NCBI RefSeq assembly: GCF_043555865.1
Contig: NZ_JBIGHY010000004.1
Coordinates: 248,001-312,000 of the forward strand
Source: Pelomonas dachongensis
Lineage (GTDB): Bacteria; Pseudomonadota; Gammaproteobacteria; Burkholderiales; Burkholderiaceae_C
Length of the DNA: 64,000 bases
Direction: 5' to 3'
The stretch's first letter is position 1; every line of letters begins with the position of its first letter. Made by a program: the position numbers and the translations under genes. The notes under the pieces are model-generated. The model searched no databases. It saw only the letters and a list, made by a program, of their open reading frames with translations, and was not told the DNA's origin. Below are positions 1 to 10,264 of this stretch, in pieces.

Positions 1-147
1 ACCGGCGAGGGCATCTGGGCCGAGTTGCTGCAGGCGCGGCTGCGACGCGCGGTCACGAAGCTGGGCCTGCGCAACGAACGGCGACCGGTGCAGCTCGCCG
101 TGTTCCGCAAACCCCAGAAGCCAACCGCGCAGGGCAGCCTGTTCTAG
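1..147 (+). CDS. C-terminal fragment of an unidentified protein with a clamp-binding-like tail
   Basis: The window opens inside a reading frame that closes with TAG at 145-147. The last 48 residues are basic and end in QGSLF. Terminal QxxLF peptides resemble the motif by which DNA-replication and repair proteins bind the beta sliding clamp, so a DNA-metabolism protein is possible. The fragment is too short for me to assign a family. The facing gene eptA ends only 7 bases beyond its stop codon. Confidence 0.6.
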   Translation, partial: TGEGIWAELLQARLRRAVTKLGLRNERRPVQLAVFRKPQKPTAQGSLF

Positions 148-154
148 AGGTCGT

Positions 155-1831
155 TCACGACCGGCAGCCCGCCAGCAAGTCGCGCTCGGGCTTGTACACG
201 TCGGCCCGCGCGCCGACCCAGCCCATCACGGTGTGGAACAGGTGGTCGTGCGACACCCGCTGGTCGCGCAGGCCGGCCAGGCAGCCGGGCTGCAGTGACG
301 CTGCCAGCAGGCCGCCGTCAGGCACCCACAGGATCATGGGCACGTGGGTCTGCTCGCGCGGCGCCATCGCGTAGGGCATGCCGTGCAGGTACAGGCCTTT
401 CTCGCCCAGCGACTCACCATGGTCGGACACGTACAGCAGGCCGGGGTCGAAGCGACGGTCCTGCTTCTGCAGCCACGCGATGCTGCGCGCCAGCAGCCGG
501 TCGGTCGTCACGAGGGTGTTGTCGTAGGCGTTGACGACGTGCTGGCGCGGGCATATTTGCAATGCGTTGGTCTGGCACTCCGGCTGGAAGGGCTTCAAGT
601 CGGGCGGCGAGCGTTTGAAGTAGGCGGGGCCATGGCTGCCCATCTGGTGCATGACCAACACCAGGCCGCGCTTCAGCCGCGCCGGGTCCAGCGCGGCAAT
701 GCGTTGGTCCAGCGCATGCAGTAGCGCCTCGTCGAAGCACTCCCCGCCCAATTCGTCATGGCCGCACAGGCCGGCGGGCAGCGGCGCGGCGCCGCGCGGC
801 AGTTGGTTTGTGAAGCTGTTCGGCACACGGTCGCACTGGCCCTTGCAGCCGCTCTGGTTGTCCAGCCACAGCACGGCCAGGCCGGCGCGCTGCAGGACGT
901 CCAGCAGGTTTTCCTGCCGCTCCTTCAGGTCGACGAAGGCCTCGCGGCCCAGCGGCGAGAACATGCACGGCAGCGACGCCGCTGTGGCCGTGGCGCAGGA
1001 GGTGACCTGGCGCAGGCTCAGCACGGGCAGCCCGGCCAGTTCGGGATTGGTGTTGCGCGGGTAGCCATTCAGGCTGAAGTTCATTGCACGCGCCGTCTCG
1101 CCGACGACCAGCATCAGCAGCGGCGGCTTGCTGCCTTCAGCGCGCGGCAGCAGGTGCGCGTCGGCGCCGATGACGGCAGGCGGCCCGAGCGGCGCGGCCC
1201 GCGATCGCACGGAAACAGCGGTCAGTGAGTACACCGCATTCAGCGGCGTCACCATGTAGCGAACCGGCTTGTGGCTCCGCACGGTGGAAGACAGTGCCGA
1301 GAACTGCAGCAGCGCCAGCAGCAAGGTGCCCGTGATGCCCAGCGCGAAGGCGGCAAGATTGCCGCCGACGCGCCATGCCGGCGCCTGGGCCGGCGCCGGC
1401 GGGCGGCTCAACAGCCACCAGACGGGCAGGGCGCCCAGCAGCACGACGCTCAGCAGCAGCTGCCAGCTCAGCAGGTCGAGCGTCTCGCGCATATCGGTCT
1501 GCATCAGGTTCGTCACCATCGTGGTGTCGAAGACGATGCCGTAGCTGCCAATGAAATGGGCCAGGGCGCCCGATGCCATCAGTAGCACGACCAGCACCGC
1601 GGTGACCAGCCGCGGCCAGGCCAGCAGGCTCAGCACGGCACCGGTGGCGCACACCACCATGCCCGCGAAGGCGACGATGAATCCCGGCGGGACGTCCGGC
1701 AGCACATGCAGTTGCTGCCACAGCGGCCAATTGGCCAGCAGCCCCATCCACAGCGCGGCGAGCCAGACCTGGGTCAGGGGGCGAGCGGCGTCGGGCCGCA
1801 GCCACGCCAGCAGGCGCTTGAACAGGGGCAT
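155..1831 (-). CDS. eptA: Lipid A phosphoethanolamine transferase (EptA/MCR family)
   Basis: A 558-residue inner-membrane enzyme that transfers phosphoethanolamine from phosphatidylethanolamine to lipid A phosphates. Residues 20-180 hold about five hydrophobic membrane segments. The rest is a periplasmic alkaline-phosphatase-fold domain. Visible catalytic features are the metal-binding Glu in GETARAMNF (about 245), the nucleophile Thr in the block SCATATAASLPCMF (second Thr, about 283), cysteines typical of the disulfide-rich domain (SGCKGQCD), and DHGESLGEKGLYLHG near the C-terminus. The length is normal for the family. I chose the ATG at 1831 because it starts MPLFKRLL just before the first membrane segment; the open frame upstream is low-quality. 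It lies 82 bases downstream of the receiver-TPR gene on the same strand. Members of this family confer cationic-peptide and polymyxin resistance, but a chromosomal copy like this is usually intrinsic. Confidence 0.93.
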   Translation of the reverse strand: MPLFKRLLAWLRPDAARPLTQVWLAALWMGLLANWPLWQQLHVLPDVPPGFIVAFAGMVVCATGAVLSLLAWPRLVTAVLVVLLMASGALAHFIGSYGIVFDTTMVTNLMQTDMRETLDLLSWQLLLSVVLLGALPVWWLLSRPPAPAQAPAWRVGGNLAAFALGITGTLLLALLQFSALSSTVRSHKPVRYMVTPLNAVYSLTAVSVRSRAAPLGPPAVIGADAHLLPRAEGSKPPLLMLVVGETARAMNFSLNGYPRNTNPELAGLPVLSLRQVTSCATATAASLPCMFSPLGREAFVDLKERQENLLDVLQRAGLAVLWLDNQSGCKGQCDRVPNSFTNQLPRGAAPLPAGLCGHDELGGECFDEALLHALDQRIAALDPARLKRGLVLVMHQMGSHGPAYFKRSPPDLKPFQPECQTNALQICPRQHVVNAYDNTLVTTDRLLARSIAWLQKQDRRFDPGLLYVSDHGESLGEKGLYLHGMPYAMAPREQTHVPMILWVPDGGLLAASLQPGCLAGLRDQRVSHDHLFHTVMGWVGARADVYKPERDLLAGCRS

Positions 1832-1913
1832 GGAATGGGACGGAGCGGAAGCGTCGCGAATTCTCGCGGGCGCTGTCGGGGCGAAGCTGAGACGAAGTTG
1901 TCTGCCGCCAGCG

Positions 1914-3551
1914 TCAGGTCGGCTGCGGTGCGGCCGTTCGCAGCGCGACGCTGCCGGTGGCGCGGGGCTTGGCCGGGCCGCCGGCCATGGGCTTGACGTA
2001 GCGCTGGTGCAGTGCCTCGATGCGCCTTGCCAGCACGTCGGCCTCGCCGATCTTTTCGGCATGGCGCTTGAGCACCAGACCGGCCATGTCGATGAGCTTG
2101 GCGTTGCGCGAGATCTCGCCCTGCTGGATCAGCAGCTCGACGGCAACCGTGGCGCTGCCCCGCATCGAGTGCCGCATGGCCGTCTCGGCGACGCTGAAGA
2201 TCTGCTGCTGGCACTCCCGGAACTGCTGGGCGGCGCCCAGGTGCCCCTCGGTCATCGCGACGAGGATCTCGGTGCTGGCCTTGGACGTGCAGTGGCGCAG
2301 GCCTTGTTGGCGCAGCACGGGCATCATCTCCTCCAGCTCCACCTCCTGGCTGGACAGGCGGATCCACAGGGCCGTCAGCAGCGACGCGCATTCCAGGTCG
2401 AAGCTACCCGCGTCCGCGTGCTCGGTGAACTCCCGTGCGACGACCAATGCCTGGCCCACGCGGCGCTCCAGCAGGAAGGCCAGCCCGCGGAACACCAGGT
2501 CGAAGCGCTGCAGGCGGATGGAGCCCGGCGCACGCTCCATCGCCGCAGACAGCGCGTCGTGTGCGTACTTGAAGCCCTTGTAGTCCTTCTCGTCGAACCG
2601 CATCAGGCCCACCAGCACCAGGCTGAGCATGTCGAACAGCTTGGAGCGCAGGCCCTGCGACATCGCGCGCTCCAGCATGCGCATCGCCTCCTGGCGCTGG
2701 CCGGCATAGAAGCCCAGCGAGCCGCAGCGTTGCAGCCGCAGCAGGCAGCCGGGCGTCAGTGTCGCGGCGGTCTGGTAGGTCTTCAGGGCTTGCTGCAGGT
2801 CGCCCTGTTCCATCTGCACGTGGCCCATCAGGTCGTGCGAATCGGCGTAGTCGGGCAGGTCGCCGATGAGGTTTTCCAGCGTGCGGCGCGCGGCCTGCAG
2901 GTTGCCCGTGGCGACCTCGGTGCGCGCCACGCCCAGTCGCGCCCACGGCACGGTCTTGGCCGCGATGATGGCCTCGTAGAGGGTCTTGGCATCGTCAAAG
3001 CGCTTCAGCCGCAGCAACAACTCGGCGCCGATGCGCGCGGCGTAAAGCCAGTACTTGCCCTTGGCCTCGAAGCGCGCCATGCACAGGTTGGCCGCGGTCT
3101 CGAAGTCCTGCGTCTCGATGGCCTCGAAGATGTCCTTGAGCGTGCGCTTGCGCTGGCGCGCGCTGGATAGCCGCTCGGCCAGGTTGGCACTGGTGTAGGG
3201 CTTGATGAGGTAGGCGTCCAGCGCGGCTTCCGCGGCTTCGGCGACCTTGGCGTAGGTGGCCTCGCTGGTCACCATGACGAACACGGTCGAGTGCGGCAGC
3301 AGGCCTTCGCGGCGCAGCTCGTCCAGCAGGTCCTGGCCCGATGTGTCGCTGCTGTCGAAGTGGTAATCGCACAGCACGATGTCGAAGGTCTGGTTCTCCA
3401 GCATCACGCGCGCGTCCTTCACGCGCGGCGTCTGCTTGACCGTGCCCACGCCGAGGTCGCGCAGCTGGGCGGACATCAGGCTGCGCGACGTGGCGTTGCT
3501 GTCGATGATCAGCGCCGACGCGGTCTGGATGTGCTGGTCCATCAGGAACAC
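1914..3551 (-). CDS. Response regulator with receiver domain and TPR-like repeats
   Basis: A 545-residue cytoplasmic protein. Residues 10-130 form a CheY-like receiver: acidic Asp17, phosphoacceptor Asp62 (VLCDYHF), Thr95 (MVTSE) and Lys117 (LIKPYT). The remainder is helical, with tetratricopeptide-like repeats (for example around LLRLKRFDDAKTLYEAII and MEQGDLQQALKTYQTAAT), so the output is probably protein-protein interaction rather than DNA binding. No histidine kinase is nearby. The frame can start at GTG 3551, preceded by AGGAG at 5-base spacing, or at ATG 3542, whose spacing is too long; GTG is preferred. Related receiver-TPR proteins occur widely in Burkholderiales without a well-defined role. 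The partner kinase cannot be inferred from here. Confidence 0.85.
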   Translation of the reverse strand: MFLMDQHIQTASALIIDSNATSRSLMSAQLRDLGVGTVKQTPRVKDARVMLENQTFDIVLCDYHFDSSDTSGQDLLDELRREGLLPHSTVFVMVTSEATYAKVAEAAEAALDAYLIKPYTSANLAERLSSARQRKRTLKDIFEAIETQDFETAANLCMARFEAKGKYWLYAARIGAELLLRLKRFDDAKTLYEAIIAAKTVPWARLGVARTEVATGNLQAARRTLENLIGDLPDYADSHDLMGHVQMEQGDLQQALKTYQTAATLTPGCLLRLQRCGSLGFYAGQRQEAMRMLERAMSQGLRSKLFDMLSLVLVGLMRFDEKDYKGFKYAHDALSAAMERAPGSIRLQRFDLVFRGLAFLLERRVGQALVVAREFTEHADAGSFDLECASLLTALWIRLSSQEVELEEMMPVLRQQGLRHCTSKASTEILVAMTEGHLGAAQQFRECQQQIFSVAETAMRHSMRGSATVAVELLIQQGEISRNAKLIDMAGLVLKRHAEKIGEADVLARRIEALHQRYVKPMAGGPAKPRATGSVALRTAAPQPT

Positions 3552-3751
3552 AGAGGCTCCTTGCGCGGCGCAAAGCCGTGGACTCTGATCGACAAACGGA
3601 CACGAAAAATCACTTATGAGTCGGGGCTGTGGCGGTCGGACGACTGTAGGGCGTCGGAGTGTCAGGAGTGAGCGGGTTGATGCCGCCCGCGGGGCGTGCG
3701 CCGTGAACTAAGGCGCAGGCCGTCGTCGCACCCGCGTGGCTTGGGGGGATG

Positions 3752-3789
3752 AAAAAGGCCGCAGCCCCCGTCTGCAGGGCTGCGGCCTT
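3752..3789 (-). terminator. Rho-independent terminator after dnaJ
   Basis: Read on the minus strand, a 13-bp perfect stem (AAGGCCGCAGCCC paired with GGGCTGCGGCCTT, loop of 9) runs into TTTTT at 3752-3756, starting 22 bases after the dnaJ stop. It closes the grpE-dnaK-dnaJ block and insulates the receiver-TPR gene downstream. Confidence 0.9.
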
Positions 3790-3811
3790 CGAGATGAGCC
3801 GGGCGGGCGCT

Positions 3812-4963
3812 TTACTTGAACAAGTCCTTGACGCGGTCTGTCCAGCTCTTGGCGTTGGGCGAGTGGCGCTCGCCGCCCTTCTTCAGCGACTCGTCGAGTT
3901 CCTTCAACAGCTTCTTCTGGTGCTCGGTCAGCTTGACCGGCGTCTCGACGGCGATGTGGCAGTACAGGTCGCCCGGATAGCTGCTGCGCACGCCCTTGAT
4001 GCCTTTGCCGCGCAGGCGGAAGGTCTTGCCGTGCTGCGTGCCCTCGGGCAGTTCGATCTCTGCCTTGCCGCCGAGCGTGGGCACCTCGATCGTGCCGCCC
4101 AACGCGGCCGTGATCATGGACACCGGCATCGTGCAATGCAGGTCATCGCCGTCGCGCTCGAAGATGTCGTGCTGCTTGATGCGGATCTCGATGTAGAGAT
4201 CGCCCGCCGGGCCGCCGTTCACGCCGGGTTCGCCATTGCCCGCGGAGCGGATGCGCATGCCTTCGTTGATGCCGGCCGGGATCTTCACCTCCAGCGTCTT
4301 CTGCTTCTTCACCTTGCCCTGGCCGTTGCAGGCCGTGCAGGGGTCGGGAATGATCTTGCCGCTGCCGTGGCAGTGCGGGCAGGTCTGCTGGATGCTGAAG
4401 AAGCCCTGGCGCATGTGCACCTGGCCCGAGCCCTGGCAGGAGCCGCAGGTCTTGGCCGAAGTGCCGGGCTTGGCGCCGGTGCCGGAGCAGGTTTCGCAGT
4501 TCTCCCAGCTCGGGATGCGGATCTGCGTTTCCTTGCCGCGTGCCGCCTCTTCGAGCGTGATCTCCATCGCGTAGCTCAGGTCGCTGCCGCGGTAGACCTG
4601 CTGGCCGCCGCCCCGCCGCGGTCCGCCGCCCTGGCCGCCGAAGATGTCGCCGAAGATGTCGCCGAAGGCCTCGGCAAAACCGCCGAAGCCCTCCGCGCCC
4701 GGCCCGCCGCGACCGCCGCCCATGTTGGGGTCGACACCGGCGTGCCCGTACTGGTCGTAGGCCGCACGCTTTTGTCCATCGGACAGCATCTCGTAGGCCT
4801 CCTTGGCCTCCTTGAAGCTCTCCTCGGCCGCCTTCGCCCCGTCACCCTGATTGCGGTCGGGGTGGTACTTCATGGCCAGTTTGCGGTAGGCCTTCTTGAT
4901 GTCCTCGTCGGATGCGTTCTTGGCGACGCCGAGGATTTCGTAGTAATCGCGCTTGGAAGCCAT
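3812..4963 (-). CDS. dnaJ: Chaperone DnaJ (Hsp40)
   Basis: A 383-residue co-chaperone that delivers unfolded proteins to DnaK and stimulates its ATPase. The J-domain (1-70) carries HPD at 34-36. It is followed by a Gly/Phe-rich linker (72-120), four CxxCxGxG-type zinc motifs between about 156 and 218 (CETCSGTG, CGSCQGSG, CPHCHGSG, CTACNGQG) and the C-terminal substrate-binding domain. Length and domain order are canonical for type I DnaJ. It is the last gene of the heat-shock cluster, 146 bases after dnaK, with an imperfect terminator hairpin and a dispersed repeat in that gap. This suggests lower expression than dnaK. Confidence 0.98.
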   Translation of the reverse strand: MASKRDYYEILGVAKNASDEDIKKAYRKLAMKYHPDRNQGDGAKAAEESFKEAKEAYEMLSDGQKRAAYDQYGHAGVDPNMGGGRGGPGAEGFGGFAEAFGDIFGDIFGGQGGGPRRGGGQQVYRGSDLSYAMEITLEEAARGKETQIRIPSWENCETCSGTGAKPGTSAKTCGSCQGSGQVHMRQGFFSIQQTCPHCHGSGKIIPDPCTACNGQGKVKKQKTLEVKIPAGINEGMRIRSAGNGEPGVNGGPAGDLYIEIRIKQHDIFERDGDDLHCTMPVSMITAALGGTIEVPTLGGKAEIELPEGTQHGKTFRLRGKGIKGVRSSYPGDLYCHIAVETPVKLTEHQKKLLKELDESLKKGGERHSPNAKSWTDRVKDLFK

Positions 4964-4974
4964 TGCTTAGGGTC

Positions 4975-5040
4975 CGCCAGGCCGCCCCAACGACACTGAA
5001 TCCCCCACGGAGGGCACTGAACGCAGTGAAGTTCGGGTCA
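4975..5040 (-). repeat. Dispersed GGGGCGGCC-type intergenic repeat, copy 1
   Basis: On the minus strand this piece has the order small hairpin (CACTG/CAGTG), CCGTGGGGGA, then a core TTGGGGCGGCCTGGCG at 4975-4990. The same order (hairpin, C/G runs, core) recurs at 20744-20813, 52952-53040 and 56473-56540. It lies in the dnaK-dnaJ spacer. Confidence 0.55.
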
Positions 5041-5060
5041 ACATGTTTCTCTGTAACGTC

Positions 5061-5095
5061 AAAGGCCCGGCGGCACTTCGCAGCGCCACCGGGCC
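5061..5095 (-). terminator. Attenuating terminator between dnaK and dnaJ
   Basis: On the minus strand GGCCCGGTGGC pairs with GCCGCCGGGCC (one G-T wobble) and is followed by TTTGACG. It begins about 15 bases after the dnaK stop. The short T-run suggests partial termination, which would give more dnaK than dnaJ mRNA. Confidence 0.6.
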
Positions 5096-5109
5096 GGGTC
5101 AACGAGGGC

Positions 5110-7065
<1,956 letters not shown>

Positions 7066-7104
7066 TTTTTGTTGCTCCTGGTGAATGCTTGGATGCTTCG
7101 AATC

Positions 7105-7113
7105 TGTGGATAA
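7105..7113 (-). promoter_or_regulatory. Consensus DnaA box in the grpE-dnaK spacer
   Basis: The minus strand reads TTATCCACA, the exact consensus DnaA 9-mer, 40 bases upstream of the dnaK start. It is a single box with no visible cluster of further boxes, so it is not an origin. It could titrate DnaA or let DnaA influence dnaK, or it could be chance. Confidence 0.45.
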
Positions 7114-7145
7114 CTCAGCCGCCTTCAAGAGCGGCAGGTTGTGAA

Positions 7146-7670
7146 TTACTTGGGTGCGGTGACAGTAACCAACGCAGGGCGCAGGACGCGGTCCGCGATC
7201 AGGAAGCCCTTCTGCAGCACCGCCACGACGGTGTTGGCCTCCTGCTCGGCCGGCACCACCGAGATGGCCTGGTGCTGGTGCGGGTCAAACTTGGCGCCGG
7301 CGGCCGGGTTGATCTCGACGACCTTGTTGCGCTCCAGCGCGCTGGCCAGTTGGCGGCGCGTGGCGTGCACGCCCTCCAGCACCACTTCGACGGCCGCACC
7401 AGGTGTGGCGATGGCGCCGTCCAGGCTGTCCATGACTGGCAGCATGGCTTCGGCAAAGCCTTCGACGGCAAACTTGCGCGCCTTGGCAATGTCCTCGTCG
7501 GCGCGGCGGCGGGTGTTTTCGACCTCGGCCTTGGCGCGCATGTACGCGTCGCTCATGTCCGCCAGTCGGCGTTCGAGGTCGGCGATCTTGATTTCGGGAT
7601 TCAGGTCGGCCGCCGTGGGCTCGTTGGCGTCAGCGGCGGCGTCTTCGGGCAAATGGTTGTCGGTCGTCAT
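7146..7670 (-). CDS. grpE: Nucleotide exchange factor GrpE
   Basis: A 174-residue protein that releases ADP from DnaK. A charged N-terminal tail is followed by a long coiled-coil helix (about 25-80, from DLERRLADMSDAYMRAKAE) and a C-terminal beta domain with the family signature GVHATRRQLASALERNKV...INP and VVAVLQKGFLIADRVLRPALV. Length is normal. It is the first gene of the heat-shock block and sits about 20 bases downstream of the predicted transcription start of a sigma-32 promoter. dnaK follows after 80 bases. Confidence 0.98.
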   Translation of the reverse strand: MTTDNHLPEDAAADANEPTAADLNPEIKIADLERRLADMSDAYMRAKAEVENTRRRADEDIAKARKFAVEGFAEAMLPVMDSLDGAIATPGAAVEVVLEGVHATRRQLASALERNKVVEINPAAGAKFDPHQHQAISVVPAEQEANTVVAVLQKGFLIADRVLRPALVTVTAPK

Positions 7671-7696
7671 GGCAGTCGAGATTCAGGACCGCGCAG

Positions 7697-7724
7697 ACTT
7701 GGGGCGCCATGTCCCGCTTTCAAG
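7697..7724 (-). promoter_or_regulatory. Sigma-32 heat-shock promoter of grpE-dnaK-dnaJ
   Basis: On the minus strand CTTGAAA (7718-7724) is followed after 13 bases by CCCCAAGT (7697-7704). This matches the RpoH consensus CTTGAAA and CCCCAT-T with correct spacing. The expected start near 7690 leaves a roughly 20-base leader before grpE. No CIRCE inverted repeat was seen here, pointing to RpoH rather than HrcA control. Confidence 0.75.
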
Positions 7725-7753
7725 AGGGGAGATTCAAATTGAATTACCCCGGG

Positions 7754-8176
7754 TCAACCCGGATCGTCGTCGTCCAGCGAAGCCGACCAGCGATCCCAGT
7801 CTGCCAGCCGGCGCCGGTCCTGCTTGGTGGGGCGGCCTTGTTCGATGGCCGCTGCCGGTTCCGGTGCCAGCCGGCGCGCTTCTGCGGCGGCCTCGCGGGC
7901 AGTCACGCTGGCGGGCGTCTCGGCGTACAGCGCCTGGGCCTGCGGCGCCGGGCCGCGCTGGTTGGACAGGCCGAGGACCGACACCTCGCGTGTCAAGGCA
8001 CCGATGCGGATGCTCAGCACATCGCCGACCTTCACGTCCCGCGCCGGCTTGACCGGCTGGCCGCCGACGCGCACCCGGCCCAGGTTGATCTCGTCGACCG
8101 CCAGCGCCCGCGTCTTGTAGAAGCGCGCGGCCCACAGCCACTTGTCCAGCCGCATGCCGGACAACGGCTCGCTCAT
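7754..8176 (-). CDS. hslR: Hsp15-like ribosome-associated heat-shock protein (S4 domain)
   Basis: A 140-residue RNA-binding protein. An S4 domain covers about residues 8-70 (MRLDKWLWAARFYKTRALA, then GGQPVKPARDVKVGDVLSIR). A basic C-terminal tail contains QGRPTKQDRRRLADW, a hallmark of Hsp15, which binds stalled 50S subunits carrying nascent chains. The start ATG (8176) overlaps the hemH stop in an ATGA junction, so the two are translationally coupled. It lies directly upstream of the heat-shock promoter of grpE. Confidence 0.93.
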   Translation of the reverse strand: MSEPLSGMRLDKWLWAARFYKTRALAVDEINLGRVRVGGQPVKPARDVKVGDVLSIRIGALTREVSVLGLSNQRGPAPQAQALYAETPASVTAREAAAEARRLAPEPAAAIEQGRPTKQDRRRLADWDRWSASLDDDDPG

Positions 8177-9273
8177 TCCTTCGCTCCGGCGGCCAGCGCG
8201 CGCTGGCGCTGCAATGCCAGCGTGTCGGGGTGGGGCGCCGCATGGGTCGTGGGCCAGCCCTGCAGGTGGCGTTCGGCCAGGCCGGCCAAGGCGCGCATGC
8301 CGTCCGGATGGTCGTTCAGGCAGGCGATGTAGCCGAAGCGCTGCCCGCCCGCGTGCAGGAAGGCCTCGCGTGCCTCCTGGTTGATCTCTTCCAGCGTTTC
8401 CAGGCAGTCTGCAGCAAAGCCCGGGCAGATGACGTCGACGGACTTGAGCCCTTCCTTGGCGAGCTTGATGAGGCTCGGCTCGGTATAGGGCTCCAGCCAT
8501 TTGGCCTTGCCAAAACGACTCTGGAAGGTCACCAGCCACTCGCCGTCCTTGAGCCCCAGCGCCTCGGCCAGCAGGCGGCCGGTCTTCAGGCACTCGCAGT
8601 GGTAGGGGTCGCCCAGCTGGAGCGTGCGCTCGGGCATGCCGTGGAAGCTCATGACCAGCTTGTCGGCGCGGCCCTCGCGCTGCCAGTGCTCGCGCACGGT
8701 CTGGGCCAACGCGCCGATGTAGGCGGCGTCGTCGTGATAGCGGTTGATGAAGCGCAGCTCGGGCAGGTGCCGGGTCTGCAGGGACCAGCGCGCCACATCG
8801 TCGATGACGCTGGCGGTGGTGGCGCCGGAATACTGCGGGTAGGCCGGCAGCACCAGCACGCGGCGCGCGCCTTCGCGCTTCAGCGCCTCCAGCGTGGCGG
8901 CGATGGCCGGCTGGCCGTAGCGCATGGCGTAGGCCACACGCACGCGGTGGCCGCGCTCGCCCAGCATGCCCTGCAGCAGCGCGGCCTGCTTCTGTGTCCA
9001 CACTTTCAGCGGCGAACCGTCAGGGGTCCAGACAGTCTGGTACTTCGCCGCCGACTTGGCCGGCCGCACGCGCAGGATGACGCCGTGCAGGATCAGGGCC
9101 CAGAGCAGCTTCGGGATCTCGACAACGCGCGGGTCGGCCAGGAACTGCGCCAGGTAGCGGCGCAGCGCCGGCGCGGTCGGCGCGTCGGGAGTGCCGAGGT
9201 TGCACAGCAGCACGGCGGTTTCGGGGCCTGCGGCGGCGCCGTGGCGCTGCGGCGGTTCTGGAAGAAAGACCAT
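8173..9273 (-). CDS. hemH: Ferrochelatase
   Basis: A 366-residue enzyme that inserts Fe2+ into protoporphyrin IX in the last step of haem synthesis. Family blocks seen are LLCNLGTPDAPT near the N-terminus, LVLPAYPQYSGATTASV, the catalytic-His region MSFHGMPERTLQLGDPYHCEC, and the closing block FQSRFGKAKWLEPYTE...CPGFAADCLETLEEI. The ATG at 9273 was chosen: it is 4 bases after the cyclase-FHA stop and starts just before the conserved fold. A start at 9327 would overlap the previous gene. No good ribosome binding site is visible, which fits translational coupling. It overlaps hslR by 4 bases. Confidence 0.96.
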   Translation of the reverse strand: MVFLPEPPQRHGAAAGPETAVLLCNLGTPDAPTAPALRRYLAQFLADPRVVEIPKLLWALILHGVILRVRPAKSAAKYQTVWTPDGSPLKVWTQKQAALLQGMLGERGHRVRVAYAMRYGQPAIAATLEALKREGARRVLVLPAYPQYSGATTASVIDDVARWSLQTRHLPELRFINRYHDDAAYIGALAQTVREHWQREGRADKLVMSFHGMPERTLQLGDPYHCECLKTGRLLAEALGLKDGEWLVTFQSRFGKAKWLEPYTEPSLIKLAKEGLKSVDVICPGFAADCLETLEEINQEAREAFLHAGGQRFGYIACLNDHPDGMRALAGLAERHLQGWPTTHAAPHPDTLALQRQRALAAGAKE

Positions 9274-9277
9274 GGGA

Positions 9278-10246
9278 TCAACGGCGTGAGCGGGGGCCAC
9301 CGAACGGCTGGGGCTCGGTGTCGGCAAAGTGCAGCACCTCGAAGCGCACGGTGGGCGACTGCTCGTCGCCGGGCGGGCCGCCCAGGCCGATGCTGCCGCT
9401 GCCGTGCAGCGTGCAGTTGCCGCGCTTGAGGCTCAGCAGTTCGCCCGAGTCGCCGAAGCGCACATAGGTGCCGTTGTAGGAGAGGTCGGTCAGCTCGAAA
9501 CTGCTGCCCTGCCAGTCGATGCGCGCGTGCGAGCGCGACACGCGTGCATCGGTGATGCAGTAGGTGGCCTGCACGCTGCGACCCAGCACGATGGGCATGG
9601 AATCGATGTCGAACACGCGGTCCAGATCGTGCCAGACCAGCCGCATGCCGTCCGGCTCGACGGAGCGCATCGGCTCGCCGAACTGCGTCGCGGCCGAGTC
9701 AGCGCCCAACAGGGGCGCGGCATCCAGGCGGTAGACGTGGACCGGTTCGACGCGGCCACGCACGGAGATGCGGTCCAGGCTGCGAAAGCGCCCCTTGGAC
9801 GCGTGGTGCAGGCCGCCCAGCACCTCGGCGGTGATGAGGATCTCGCCGTCACCGGCGTGGTCGATGAGGCGGGCCGCCACGTTGACCGCGTCGCCGAAGC
9901 AGTCGCCGTTCAATTCGACCACTTCTCCACGCGCCAGCGCCACTTGCAGGCGCAGCGCCAGCATCGCGGGGTTGTTGAGCCGACGCGCGCGCTGCACGGT
10001 CTTCTCCAACATCTCCTGCATGCGCTGGGCGGCGCGCACACCGTCGCGCGGCGTCTCGAACGCGGCCATCAGGCCGTCGCCCAGCGTCTTGATCAGGTGG
10101 CCGCCGCTCTCCAGCACGGCTTCGCTGATCTGGCTGACCGTCTGCGTGACAAGGCCGCTGGCCTCGGCATTGCCGAGGGACTCGTAGAGTCCGGTGCTGC
10201 CACGCAGGTCGGCGAAGAGGACGGTGCGCTCTCGGATCGCGGTCAT
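9278..10246 (-). CDS. Class III adenylate/guanylate cyclase with C-terminal FHA domain
   Basis: A 322-residue cytoplasmic protein. The cyclase domain (about 1-180) has both metal-binding aspartates, Asp13 in LFADLRGSTGLYE and Asp57 in KTLGDGLMAAFE, and the block GDCFGDAVNVAARL. Residues 230-310 form an FHA domain (VLGRS, RVSRSHARI, LTDLSYNGTYV) that would bind phosphothreonine peptides. The pairing suggests nucleotide-second-messenger output gated by a Ser/Thr kinase; a candidate kinase is encoded at 26651-29020. The start ATG (10246) has no Shine-Dalgarno sequence. A TACACT -10-like element sits at 10253-10258, so a leaderless mRNA is conceivable. It is followed by hemH with a 4-base gap. 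Confidence 0.88.
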   Translation of the reverse strand: MTAIRERTVLFADLRGSTGLYESLGNAEASGLVTQTVSQISEAVLESGGHLIKTLGDGLMAAFETPRDGVRAAQRMQEMLEKTVQRARRLNNPAMLALRLQVALARGEVVELNGDCFGDAVNVAARLIDHAGDGEILITAEVLGGLHHASKGRFRSLDRISVRGRVEPVHVYRLDAAPLLGADSAATQFGEPMRSVEPDGMRLVWHDLDRVFDIDSMPIVLGRSVQATYCITDARVSRSHARIDWQGSSFELTDLSYNGTYVRFGDSGELLSLKRGNCTLHGSGSIGLGGPPGDEQSPTVRFEVLHFADTEPQPFGGPRSRR

Positions 10247-10264
10247 GGGTTCAGTGTAGGACGC

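Noticed and set aside
7105..7113. Replication origin near dnaK
   Set aside because: Only one DnaA box, no cluster, no AT-rich unwinding element and no dnaA or dnaN nearby.
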